Numbered from the stretch's first letter, positions 9,049-15,824 are shown. The stretch is 35,307 nt of DNA from an uncultured Clostridia bacterium (GCA_945921465.1 CAMEKS010000009.1:1-35307), one strand, 5' to 3'. Program-made: numbers and translations. Notes: generated by a model not told the origin, from the letters alone.

Positions 9049-9127
9049 AATCTATGTGTAATTGGATATTCGCCCAATATGCACTATCGTGCACCCCAGC
9101 CGACTAGCGTCGTCTGACATATTGATT
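9049..9127 (+). repeat. 79-bp cloverleaf repeat module, copy at 9049
   Basis: This copy starts AATCTATGTGT and ends CATATTGATT, which pair imperfectly as the outer stem. Inside are three hairpins: ATTGG/CCAAT, GCAC-TATC-GTGC, and CAGCCGAC-TAGC-GTCGTCTG (one mismatch). It aligns without gaps to 27848-27926. It directly abuts the upstream terminator and shares its last 4 nt with the next module. Confidence 0.8.
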
Positions 9128-9196
9128 GAATTAACATCAGTTGCTGTTAAATATCCCTATGGGCTGCTTGATGACAACTTCCGATAATATAATCTA
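9124..9196 (+). repeat. Hairpin repeat module with conserved flanks, copy at 9124
   Basis: The conserved left flank GATTGAATTAACATCAGTT and right flank CTTCCGATAATATAATCTA enclose nested complementary arms (AGTTG/CAACT, then a CCC-TAT-GGG tip). It is nearly identical to 28102-28169. The terminal AATCTA is also the head of the next module. Confidence 0.75.
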
Positions 9197-9275
9197 AGGG
9201 ATGATGCTTTGCTTACTATGTTCGCAACTCAGTTTGCTAATCGCAAACACCGCAATTGCTTGCGGCATCCTGATT
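9191..9275 (+). repeat. Cloverleaf repeat module with variant stems, copy at 9191
   Basis: It occupies the slot of a 79-bp module and keeps the AATC...GATT ends, but its interior is different. The outer stem is extended by GGATG/CATCC. Inside are GTTTGC-taatc-GCAAAC (9232-9248) and CCGCAA-TTGC-TTGCGG (9250-9265), with a weaker TTGC/GCAA arm before them. The topology is kept while the sequence is not. Confidence 0.65.
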
Positions 9276-9357
9276 GAATTAACATCAGTTTTGCTTGAAT
9301 ATACACTCGCTTTGCTCGTGTGCATTCAGACAAAACTTCCGATATTATCGTTTAGAT
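9272..9357 (+). repeat. Hairpin repeat module with variant stem, copy at 9272
   Basis: The left flank GATTGAATTAACATCAGTT is identical to that at 9124, and the right flank AACTTCCGATATTAT is nearly so. The stem between them is different: AGTTTTG/CAAAACT, TGAAT/ATTCA and ACAC/GTGT around a GC-containing tip. Downstream, AATCTAC (9370-9376) and GTAGATT (9410-9416) form a further inverted repeat before the next gene ends. Confidence 0.7.
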
Positions 9358-9426
9358 TAATTCGTAATCAATCTACATCATTATTATCAATTTGTTCAAT
9401 ATTTTGTTAGTAGATTTGACGCGACA

Positions 9427-11400
9427 CTAATACAGTTGTTTATTTTTGCTTATTATTCTATATATCATTGGTGCCCAAATTAAGTTAGATGATAATACAA
9501 TAGGGACAAATAATTTTACATAAAAGTCATTAATATTAGTAAAATCTAAACCAATAAATGTATTAATAGCATATGACAATATGGACAAGACTAAGAAACT
9601 AAGTATTCCCATGCTAACACTAAAACCACACCGGAAAGTGCTTAGCTTTCGCTTATTAGGGTTGGCTATAAATGGAGACATTAATGCAAAGGCAACCACA
9701 AAGCAAATCACATATGCACAAATAAATATAATATTATCGCTTTTAGTCATTAGGTCAAGAGTCTTAAATACTGTAAGCATTATAGACACTTCTACAACCA
9801 TAAGTAGCAATAGCACTATACCCAAAATAAATTTTGCTTTGTTTATTTTGATATAATTATAACTATCATTATTATTGTAAATATTATCAAATTTATTTAT
9901 TGTTATACTACTACTATTAAGTTGTTCATTAAATTCTTGCGTCTCTTCAGCTGTTTCTTTTGTTTTGGTAGGGAAATAGTAACTGTCTTCTTCATCCAAA
10001 TCTACAAATTTTTCTTCTTCTTTTTTTGATTGATATTCTGTATCAATATCTTCATAATTTGATTTGATATCTAATATATCTTCATCTTGATTTGTCATAG
10101 ATTGCATTGTAGCCAAATCTTCGGTGTAAGTGCCATCAGTTTTAACTAATTTACTGTCAGCAATCATATCAAATCTCTCAACGAACTCTTTGTTACGTGC
10201 TTCTCTTTCTTTATCAGAAATTTCGTTTACAGAACTTTGATTTGTTTTGTTTTGGTTTGACCTATAATTATTAGTGGCTTTATTACGCTCTAGTATTTCC
10301 TCAAAATCAGATGTATTATAGCCAGTAAATACTTTTGCCTGATTAATTGACTGCGACGTTATTGTACTTGTGTTCTTTTTTATCGATTTTGCTTCGTTGT
10401 AATAATTTGGAGATGAATTAACGAATTGATACTTATTGCTAGATTTCGTTTCTTCATTTTTGTTGCCACCATACAATATTTCTAGAGATGCTTTCTTCTT
10501 TTGTTCCCTAATGTAATCAGGTTCATCGTCATATGTCTCGATTTTTGCACCTGACTTGATACTATAATACACATTATCCATTTCCTTTCTAAGGTTATTG
10601 GTGTATTTAATTGTATCTTTGTTAGCAACATCATCTTGTCTGGTAGAATAATCTTGATGAATGTTATTAATTGAATTATATAGTGCTTGTTCTTTTAGTT
10701 CTTCTTCATCTGTTTCCACCAAGTCGTCGTCAATAATAGGTGAACTATTGTCTATTACATATGCGTCTTCAGTTGAATTCTCTTTTGCAATACTATTTGT
10801 ATCTAAAATATTTTCATCATCTTCTAATTGTATATTGCTGTTATTATCTATTGTTTGAGTAGATATGAGTTCTTCATCTTCGTCTAATATTTCTTCATTG
10901 TCAGTGCCTTCTAATAGTGTTCTCATTCTATCCTGTACATCGAATGTATAGTTGGCAAAATTATTTGTAGAATAATCTGATGTGTCATTATCGTCAATCA
11001 TATATTCTTCAGTCGTAGTATTATCTACAATGTTCTCACTGTCAACATCTTCATCAATTTGTTCTTGCTTTGTTGTATAGTCGTTATCTAGCCAGTCAAA
11101 TTCTGATTTTTTGTTCAAGACATTATTTTCAAAGTACTTTCTACCAGCATCTAATAACTTATAGTAGTGCCTCTTGCCACCAATTTCGCTATCAGCCCAA
11201 TATGAAGTGACATATCCTTTGTCTTCAAAACGTGTAAGACTGCTATAAAGACTGGGCTGCTTTAATACAACTTTGCCATCAGTCTTTGATTCTACTTCAC
11301 TAATTATTTCGTAGCCATATTTATCACCGGAATATAGTGATTCTAAGATTATGTTATTGACCGAACCACGGCTAGCATTTTTCTTATTTTTTTTTGCCAT
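9427..11400 (-). CDS. PadR-type winged-helix regulator fused to a C-terminal membrane domain
   Basis: The first ~95 residues are a PadR-like winged helix: NIILESLYSGDKYGYEI, a recognition region around LKQPSLYSSLTRFEDKGYV, and a wing ending SEIGGKRHYYKLLDAGRKYF. About 425 acidic, Asn/Asp/Glu/Ser-rich, apparently disordered residues follow. Four membrane helices lie at the C-terminus (about 523-545, 556-578, 592-613 and 628-650). Soluble PadR proteins are usually 100-200 aa; this one is 657 aa. The layout predicts a DNA-binding domain held at the membrane on a long tether. The ATG has GGGAG 7 nt upstream and a good promoter. Neither the target nor the signal is known. Confidence 0.75.
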   Translation of the reverse strand: MAKKNKKNASRGSVNNIILESLYSGDKYGYEIISEVESKTDGKVVLKQPSLYSSLTRFEDKGYVTSYWADSEIGGKRHYYKLLDAGRKYFENNVLNKKSEFDWLDNDYTTKQEQIDEDVDSENIVDNTTTEEYMIDDNDTSDYSTNNFANYTFDVQDRMRTLLEGTDNEEILDEDEELISTQTIDNNSNIQLEDDENILDTNSIAKENSTEDAYVIDNSSPIIDDDLVETDEEELKEQALYNSINNIHQDYSTRQDDVANKDTIKYTNNLRKEMDNVYYSIKSGAKIETYDDEPDYIREQKKKASLEILYGGNKNEETKSSNKYQFVNSSPNYYNEAKSIKKNTSTITSQSINQAKVFTGYNTSDFEEILERNKATNNYRSNQNKTNQSSVNEISDKEREARNKEFVERFDMIADSKLVKTDGTYTEDLATMQSMTNQDEDILDIKSNYEDIDTEYQSKKEEEKFVDLDEEDSYYFPTKTKETAEETQEFNEQLNSSSITINKFDNIYNNNDSYNYIKINKAKFILGIVLLLLMVVEVSIMLTVFKTLDLMTKSDNIIFICAYVICFVVAFALMSPFIANPNKRKLSTFRCGFSVSMGILSFLVLSILSYAINTFIGLDFTNINDFYVKLFVPIVLSSNLIWAPMIYRIISKNKQLY

Positions 11401-11440
11401 ATACGGCTCCCTTTGTACAAAAATATTATTTTTATTATTA

Positions 11441-11482
11441 AGTATATAAAAAATTGACAGAATTAGTCAAATGAAATATTAT
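11441..11482. promoter_or_regulatory. Divergent overlapping promoters sharing one inverted repeat
   Basis: On the minus strand, TTGACT (11470-11465) and TATACT (11446-11441) are spaced by 18 nt and serve the PadR-membrane gene. On the plus strand, TTGACA (11454-11459) and TATTAT (11477-11482) are spaced by 17 nt and serve the metallopeptidase gene. Both -35 boxes lie in the inverted repeat TTGAC-N7-GTCAA (11454-11470), so one bound protein could control both genes. Autoregulation by the PadR domain is possible but unproven. Confidence 0.65.
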
Positions 11483-11503
11483 GTTATAGTTAAATTAAAT
11501 ATT

Positions 11504-11550
11504 ATAATACTATGCAAAGTATTATGCAAATTTGCAAAAAACTACATAGT
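11504..11550 (+). other. Structured 5' leader with alternative hairpins
   Basis: The untranslated leader of the metallopeptidase gene can form ATAATACT-ATGCAA-AGTATTAT (11504-11525). Alternatively, ACTATG (11509-11514) can pair with CATAGT (11545-11550) around an inner GCAAATTTGC palindrome. The two folds exclude each other. The ribosome site lies just downstream, at 11564-11567. Confidence 0.45.
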
Positions 11551-11572
11551 TTTGTCGTTATTTGGAGTATAT

Positions 11573-12238
11573 ATGATTAAACCAGATATGATAATCAGAA
11601 CCAATAGAAGGAGTATGTCACTTACTGTTAGTAAGGATGGTCAAGTAATTATTAGGGCTCCTAAGTCATTACCACTAGATCGCATTTTTCAATTCCTTAA
11701 TGAGAAAGAGGGGTGGGTTAATAAGCACTTAACTAGGATAAAAAAAGAAGAAAATAACAACATAGATATCCGAAATCATCAATCGTATCTAATTCTTGGT
11801 AAAAAGTATAAGCCAAAGGCTATGGCTGGAATAAAAAAAATTGAAATATATAACAATGAAATTATTTACCCATCTAATTGGGATGATCTGACATTGTATA
11901 ATAAAATGAAGAAGTATTATCTTAATTTAGCTTCCGAAATATTACCTAAGAGGTTGGAATATTTTGCCGACTTAATGCAAATCGATTATTCTGATGTAGT
12001 AATCAAAGGGTTCAAGGCCAAATGGGGTAGTTGTGATAATAAAGGGATTATCACTATAAATTACAAAACAGTTATGCTTCCCCATAGGGTAATAGATTAT
12101 ATACTAATACACGAACTTAGTCACCGAATAGAATTTAATCACTCACCAGCATTTTATAAGGTGATAGAGTGCATAATGGACGATTGGAAGAAACAAAGAA
12201 AACAATTACATAATTATAATTACTTGTTGTCTGTATAA
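11573..12238 (+). CDS. YgjP-like (DUF45/M48-type) zinc metallopeptidase
   Basis: The protein has the YgjP/DUF45 metallopeptidase fold. The family core is complete: FKAKWGSCDNKGIITINY, then HRVIDYILIHELSHRIEFNHSPAFY, where HELSH supplies two zinc-binding His and the catalytic Glu and the later NHS His is the third ligand. The N-terminal half (IRTNRRSMSLTVSKDGQVIIRAP) is the usual beta-rich region. The ATG at 11573 is chosen because GGAG lies 5 nt upstream and residues align with the family from there. An in-frame ATG at 11471 would add an unconserved hydrophobic stretch running through the promoter region. The physiological substrate is unknown. Confidence 0.87.
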   Translation: MIKPDMIIRTNRRSMSLTVSKDGQVIIRAPKSLPLDRIFQFLNEKEGWVNKHLTRIKKEENNNIDIRNHQSYLILGKKYKPKAMAGIKKIEIYNNEIIYPSNWDDLTLYNKMKKYYLNLASEILPKRLEYFADLMQIDYSDVVIKGFKAKWGSCDNKGIITINYKTVMLPHRVIDYILIHELSHRIEFNHSPAFYKVIECIMDDWKKQRKQLHNYNYLLSV

Positions 12239-12285
12239 ATGTATTATAATTTGTTTGGTAATAAATAATGACAATAATTAGTAGT

Positions 12286-12355
12286 AGGGTAAGTACTATG
12301 CAATAAGTGGGACAAAAGTAATTAAAATTAAGCAGGGGACTTACCCTGTTTTTTT
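12286..12355 (+). terminator. Terminator of the metallopeptidase gene
   Basis: AGGGTAAGT (12286-12294) pairs perfectly with ACTTACCCT (12339-12347), and a run of seven T follows (12349-12355). The 44-nt loop is unusually long for an intrinsic terminator. Confidence 0.65.
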
Positions 12356-12738
12356 AATTACAAAGAATAAAACCAATTAATAATATTAGCCATTATATCA
12401 AATATCTATTTAGGGCAGTAGTTAAAATTCCGCTAATTAATATAGTAAAACAGGGTAGACATAAGTTGTAGACAACTCCTAATATAAGAAGGAATGTAAG
12501 AAAAGATAGTAAAATAGTATTAAAATAAACATCCAAAATCTTTTCGCAAAAGAATACTTTTGCGAATACATAGGGCTTTTTTTAATATAACTAACAATAA
12601 ATTATAATGACATACGCAAAGTATTTGCAAGCACAGCATTTTGTCCTAAATTTAGGCTATTTTTAATATTATGCAAATTACAAAAAAGTACTACGCAATG
12701 TTCTTGCATAGTACATGTTATTGATTTTGCATAGTACT
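12292..12738. repeat. Widely spaced perfect 12-bp inverted repeats around a non-coding block
   Basis: AGTACTATGCAA (12292-12303) recurs as its exact reverse complement TTGCATAGTACT (12727-12738). One-mismatch copies lie at 12687-12698 and 12704-12715. The enclosed ~447 bp is AT-rich, holds no credible ORF, and contains two further hairpins: AGTTGT-ag-ACAACT near 12470 and a 10-bp stem at 12543-12566. Related TATGCAAA strings occur at 11511-11530 and 12606-12680. It could be a decayed small mobile element or clustered binding sites. Confidence 0.45.
12543..12566. other. Perfect 10-bp hairpin in intergenic DNA
   Basis: TTCGCAAAAG and CTTTTGCGAA flank the tetraloop AATA. A run of T begins 11 nt further on (12578), so it may be a weak terminator. 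It could also be a protein-binding site. Confidence 0.5.
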
Positions 12739-12743
12739 TTTTG
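12681..12743 (-). terminator. Probable terminator of the CD-NTase-like gene, with competing stems
   Basis: The segment at 12681-12698 (AAAAAAGTACTACGCAA) can pair with the near arm 12704-12714, giving an 11-bp stem with one mismatch and a TGTTC loop. It can also pair with the far arm 12727-12743, giving a longer stem that includes an A/T run. On the minus strand the longer form ends in a T-run, as a terminator would. The choice between the two stems resembles attenuator geometry, but no leader peptide was seen. Confidence 0.5.
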
Positions 12744-12806
12744 TACAGCACATAACTGCATTAATTTTATTTTTTACAACATATAATTAATATTATATAA
12801 TAACAT

Positions 12807-13775
12807 TTATTTCAAATTCAGATAATATCTTTCAATATACTTTAATATCTCTTTTGCATTGATTACAGAATATTCTTTATGAATTGAAGAAAAAGCATAA
12901 TTTTGTTCATCTATAGTTTTATAATCAGCAAATGAATAATTCCTAATATAATTTAGAATACGCATTAATCCTAATTTGCTATATTCAGTGAAACAACCAT
13001 TAGGAACATTGTATAGCATCATTTCTATTAAATCCCCTGATTCTACATTAGTAATTTTTGCTTTGATTGCAATGTGTTTGAATAATAAAACATATTTCTC
13101 AAATATATCTGATGTCTCATAGTTTTTGCACACATAATTTTCTAGAGTAACAACTGGATAATTGACCTTAAAATCCTTCACAGAATTTCCAAATGTTTTC
13201 AAACCATATTTATAATTTTTGTTTCGAAAAGAAACTCCAATTATCAGCTGGCAATTAAATACACCTATTGTTGTTCCTTCAGTAGTGTTTTGCTCTTTGC
13301 CAAAAAGAATTTTTGCAGCCAATCCCCTTTTTTTAACTTTGTTTTTTTTGCCATCAAACTTAGATTGAGCTGTGTTATTATCAGAAGATAATTCTTGGCA
13401 ATATGTCATATATATGCTATATTGGTCATGCCATAGTAGAGTATCTTTGTCAGATTTGTGTATTAATAAATTAAATATTTTGTTATTAATCAACTTTAAT
13501 TTTTCTGCTATAATTTTGTTGTTTTGGTCTTGGTCAGATGAATATTTTGGCAATTTTAATTCTACAAAAATAGTATTAACTATATTTTCGCTTATGTTGT
13601 TGTGCAATTCATATTGATCAACATAATAACTTCTATAATCTTTTGAATATTTGATGTCATTGCTGTTTTGTAATATTTCTTCAAAACATTCGTCTATTAA
13701 TGCTTTATATTCGTCTCTGAAATATTCTAAAATATCACTCTTAATTGGTGATATATTTGGTAAGCATATATCCAA
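12807..13775 (-). CDS. CD-NTase-like nucleotidyltransferase-fold protein, probably catalytically inactive
   Basis: The C-terminal half follows the pattern I recognise from bacterial CD-NTase/OAS-like nucleotidyltransferases: NYPVVTLEN (205-213), a conserved KN (217-218), FEKYVLLFKHI (225-235), then LIEMMLYNVPN (249-259) and a helical end with NYAF. The active enzymes carry GS...SDxD near residues 50-70 and a third Asp before the YPxxxxEN motif. Here the equivalent stretches read VDQYELHN, ENIVNTIF and FNCQLIIGV, so the GS and all three acidic ligands seem absent. The TTG start has AGAGG 6 nt upstream and a good promoter. No effector gene is adjacent. The family assignment comes from remembered patterns, and the loss of activity is inferred. 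Confidence 0.5.
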   Translation of the reverse strand: MDICLPNISPIKSDILEYFRDEYKALIDECFEEILQNSNDIKYSKDYRSYYVDQYELHNNISENIVNTIFVELKLPKYSSDQDQNNKIIAEKLKLINNKIFNLLIHKSDKDTLLWHDQYSIYMTYCQELSSDNNTAQSKFDGKKNKVKKRGLAAKILFGKEQNTTEGTTIGVFNCQLIIGVSFRNKNYKYGLKTFGNSVKDFKVNYPVVTLENYVCKNYETSDIFEKYVLLFKHIAIKAKITNVESGDLIEMMLYNVPNGCFTEYSKLGLMRILNYIRNYSFADYKTIDEQNYAFSSIHKEYSVINAKEILKYIERYYLNLK

Positions 13776-13815
13776 TTTATACCTCTTCTCATTTACTTTA
13801 CAATTATTTCTTTTT

Positions 13816-13844
13816 ATTGTATTATTTATATATTAGTATAACAA
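13816..13844 (-). promoter_or_regulatory. Promoter of the CD-NTase-like gene
   Basis: On the minus strand, TTGTTA (13844-13839) and TACAAT (13821-13816) are separated by 17 nt, about 40 nt before the TTG start. A perfect tandem 10-mer, ACAAATATTA (13841-13850 and 13851-13860), begins inside the -35 and lies between the two divergent genes. It may be a regulator site. Confidence 0.6.
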
Positions 13845-13885
13845 ATATTAACAAATATTAAAACATAAATAAGTAGATTTTGAAT

Positions 13886-14932
13886 ATGTCAGAAAATTAT
13901 TATAAGGATAGAGATTATAAAAATCTCGACAAAATTAATAGTCTTCTATATACCCTACCAGATTTTTGTACTGAATTTGCTAGGGGTATTGAACAACGAA
14001 CATCTAATTTAACACGGCTTGGTTATATTTCTGATATCAAATTGTTTTTGGGGTATTTGGTTGATAATATATCAGAATTTAGAGGCAAACAAATTAAAGA
14101 ATTGAGTATAGAAGATTTGAATACATTAACGCAGACTCATATTGAGATGTTTTTATCTTATCTAAAATTATATAAACAAGGTACAGAATATGTCAGCAAT
14201 GGTGATTGTTCAATATCGCGAAAATTAAGTAGTATTCGTTGCTTATTGAAATATTTTTTTAGAAAAGATAAGCTAGACAAAAATGTTGCTGCCAAAGTTG
14301 ATACCCCTAAAATTAGGGAAAAAGATATAATTCGATTGGATGTAGATGAGGTTGCTAAAATTCTTAATCTATCCGAAGATGGATACGAATTGAATACAAA
14401 AATGCAACAAGAATATCACAAAAATACTAAAGAAAGAGATTATGCTATACTTAGTTTATTTCTTGGTACAGGGATCCGTATATCTGAGTTGGTCGGTTTA
14501 GATGTTAATGATATAGATTTTAGTCAAAATGCATTTAATATTACGCGAAAAGGCGGAAAAAAGACAACACTATATTTTAATGAAGAAGTTGCTGACGCCT
14601 TAAAAATGTATATTGAGCATAGAAGCAAAATAAAAAATTTGCCAGATGATGAAAAGGCATTATTCTTAAGTCTGCAAAACAAAAGAATTGGTGTGAGAAC
14701 AGTTCAGATACTAGTTAAAAAATATGCTCAAATTATTAATCCCCTAAAGCATATTACACCTCACAAATTGCGTAGCACTTTCGGTACTAATTTGTACAGA
14801 GAGACCAATGATATTTATGTTGTAGCAACTGTTTTGGGACACAAAGATATTAATGTAACCCGTAAACATTACGCTGCGACCTCTGATGATATTAAGCGAG
14901 AAGCTTTGACAAAAAATGTTAAATTAAGATAA
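13886..14932 (+). CDS. XerC/XerD-like tyrosine recombinase
   Basis: This is a tyrosine site-specific recombinase of XerC/D type. An N-terminal core-binding domain (about 20-135) precedes a catalytic domain with the full active site. Numbered from the ATG at 13886, it has Arg198 (GTGIRISEL), Lys222 (TRKGGKK), His293 and Arg296 (ITPHKLRSTF), His319 (LGHKD) and Tyr329 (KHYAA). At 348 aa it is longer than typical XerC (about 300), partly through an insert near 165-180. A TTG 6 nt upstream is an alternative start; neither has a strong ribosome site. It lies two genes' promoters away from lexA and has no phage genes around it. Chromosome dimer resolution is therefore more likely than phage integration, but this is not shown. 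Confidence 0.85.
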   Translation: MSENYYKDRDYKNLDKINSLLYTLPDFCTEFARGIEQRTSNLTRLGYISDIKLFLGYLVDNISEFRGKQIKELSIEDLNTLTQTHIEMFLSYLKLYKQGTEYVSNGDCSISRKLSSIRCLLKYFFRKDKLDKNVAAKVDTPKIREKDIIRLDVDEVAKILNLSEDGYELNTKMQQEYHKNTKERDYAILSLFLGTGIRISELVGLDVNDIDFSQNAFNITRKGGKKTTLYFNEEVADALKMYIEHRSKIKNLPDDEKALFLSLQNKRIGVRTVQILVKKYAQIINPLKHITPHKLRSTFGTNLYRETNDIYVVATVLGHKDINVTRKHYAATSDDIKREALTKNVKLR

Positions 14933-14935
14933 TCA

Positions 14936-15022
14936 AACGAGTAAGTACTAACCCAGAGATAGTTAGTAACTATACTCGTTATTAAATAATTAACTTAACA
15001 TTATTGTTAATCGTTATTTAAT
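14936..15022. other. Two consecutive hairpins downstream of the recombinase gene
   Basis: The first hairpin pairs AACGAGTA (14936-14943) with TACTCGTT (14973-14980), and TACTAAC with GTTAGTA inside. The second pairs ATTAAATAATTAAC (14981-14994) with GTTAA and TTATTTAAT (15006-15022) around a TCG bulge. Neither has a proper T-run, so they are poor intrinsic terminators despite starting 3 nt after the stop. Confidence 0.5.
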
Positions 15023-15076
15023 TTTAATGATTTAATAATATGTTCGAAAAATATTTTATAAAATTTTCGAAATGGT

Positions 15077-15116
15077 AGAACAAATGTTTGACACAAATAT
15101 TTTTGTGTGTTATAGT
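15077..15116 (+). promoter_or_regulatory. lexA promoter with overlapping SOS (LexA) box
   Basis: TTGACA (15088-15093) and TATAGT (15111-15116) are separated by 17 nt. AGAACAAATGTTTG (15077-15090) matches the Gram-positive LexA box CGAACATATGTTCG at 11 of 14 positions and overlaps the -35, as expected for autorepression. A second inverted repeat, ACACAAA/TTTGTGT (15091-15108), fills the spacer. TTCGAAAA/TTTTCGAA (15043-15071) lies just upstream. Confidence 0.85.
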
Positions 15117-15209
15117 ATTAGTGTTATAACAAGAATTGAAGCAGTAAATGACGTGTTATTTGTTTGATTCTGATACATTTTTGTAAAAAATAACAAATAG
15201 AGGAAAATT

Positions 15210-15824
15210 ATGAGAAAAAATAAAGAAGAAGTATTGTTAAATTTTATTAAAAGTTATATCAAGGAGAATTGCTATCCACCTACAGTAAGAGAGATGTGTA
15301 GAGCTATATCAGTTAGTTCTACTAGTACGATCTCTTACTATCTAGACAAATTAGAGGCGAATAATCTAATTAAGAAAAACCCTAATAAGAATAGAGCTTT
15401 AGAAATTGTTGATGAAAACTTTACAATTAGTGATAATGTTACTAAAAATGATGTTTTAGCTATTCCTGTTTTGGGCACTATTGCTGCTGGGCAACCAATT
15501 TTGGCTGTTGAGGACTGCGAAGAATATTTCTACACCTCCCCTAATATGTTTCGTGGAAATAATTTATTTATGCTTAATGTTCATGGTGATAGTATGATTA
15601 ACGCTGGTATATTAGATGGAGACCAAGTCGTACTAAGACAGCAGTCAAATGCGGATAATGGGGATATTGTAGCTGCTATGGTAGATGGGTGTGCAACCCT
15701 TAAGAGATTTTATAAGGAAAATGGTATATATAGATTGCAGCCAGAGAATGACAATATGGCTCCAATTATGGTAGATAATGTAGAAGTATTAGGAAAGTTA
15801 GTGGGATTAGTTAGAAAGTTTTAG
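15210..15824 (+). CDS. lexA: LexA repressor (SOS regulator)
   Basis: LexA represses DNA-damage genes and cleaves itself when RecA filaments form. The N-terminal winged helix (about 1-65) includes PPTVREMCRAISVSSTSTISYYLDKLE. The cleavage site is Ala93-Gly94 in TIAAGQPI. The catalytic pair is Ser128 (VHGDSM) and Lys165 (ATLKRF), and the autoprotease fold ends EVLGKLVGLVRKF. The length of 204 aa is standard. The ATG has GAGG 7-8 nt upstream. Its promoter carries a LexA box, so it should regulate itself. It is convergent with rny and shares a terminator with it. Confidence 0.96.
   Translation: MRKNKEEVLLNFIKSYIKENCYPPTVREMCRAISVSSTSTISYYLDKLEANNLIKKNPNKNRALEIVDENFTISDNVTKNDVLAIPVLGTIAAGQPILAVEDCEEYFYTSPNMFRGNNLFMLNVHGDSMINAGILDGDQVVLRQQSNADNGDIVAAMVDGCATLKRFYKENGIYRLQPENDNMAPIMVDNVEVLGKLVGLVRKF

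Noticed and set aside
9201..9410. A 69-aa reading frame within the repeat cluster
   Set aside because: It crosses several palindromic modules, has no ribosome site, and the modules differ between copies in ways that do not preserve a protein.
11471..11572. N-terminal extension of the metallopeptidase
   Set aside because: The upstream ATG lies in or before the -10 region and has no ribosome site. GGAG correctly spaced before the ATG at 11573 fits better.
13886..14932. The tyrosine recombinase as a phage or island integrase
   Set aside because: No tRNA gene, attachment-site duplication or phage gene lies nearby, and flanking genes are chromosomal. Xer-type is the simpler reading, although the adjacent NTase-like gene keeps the question open.
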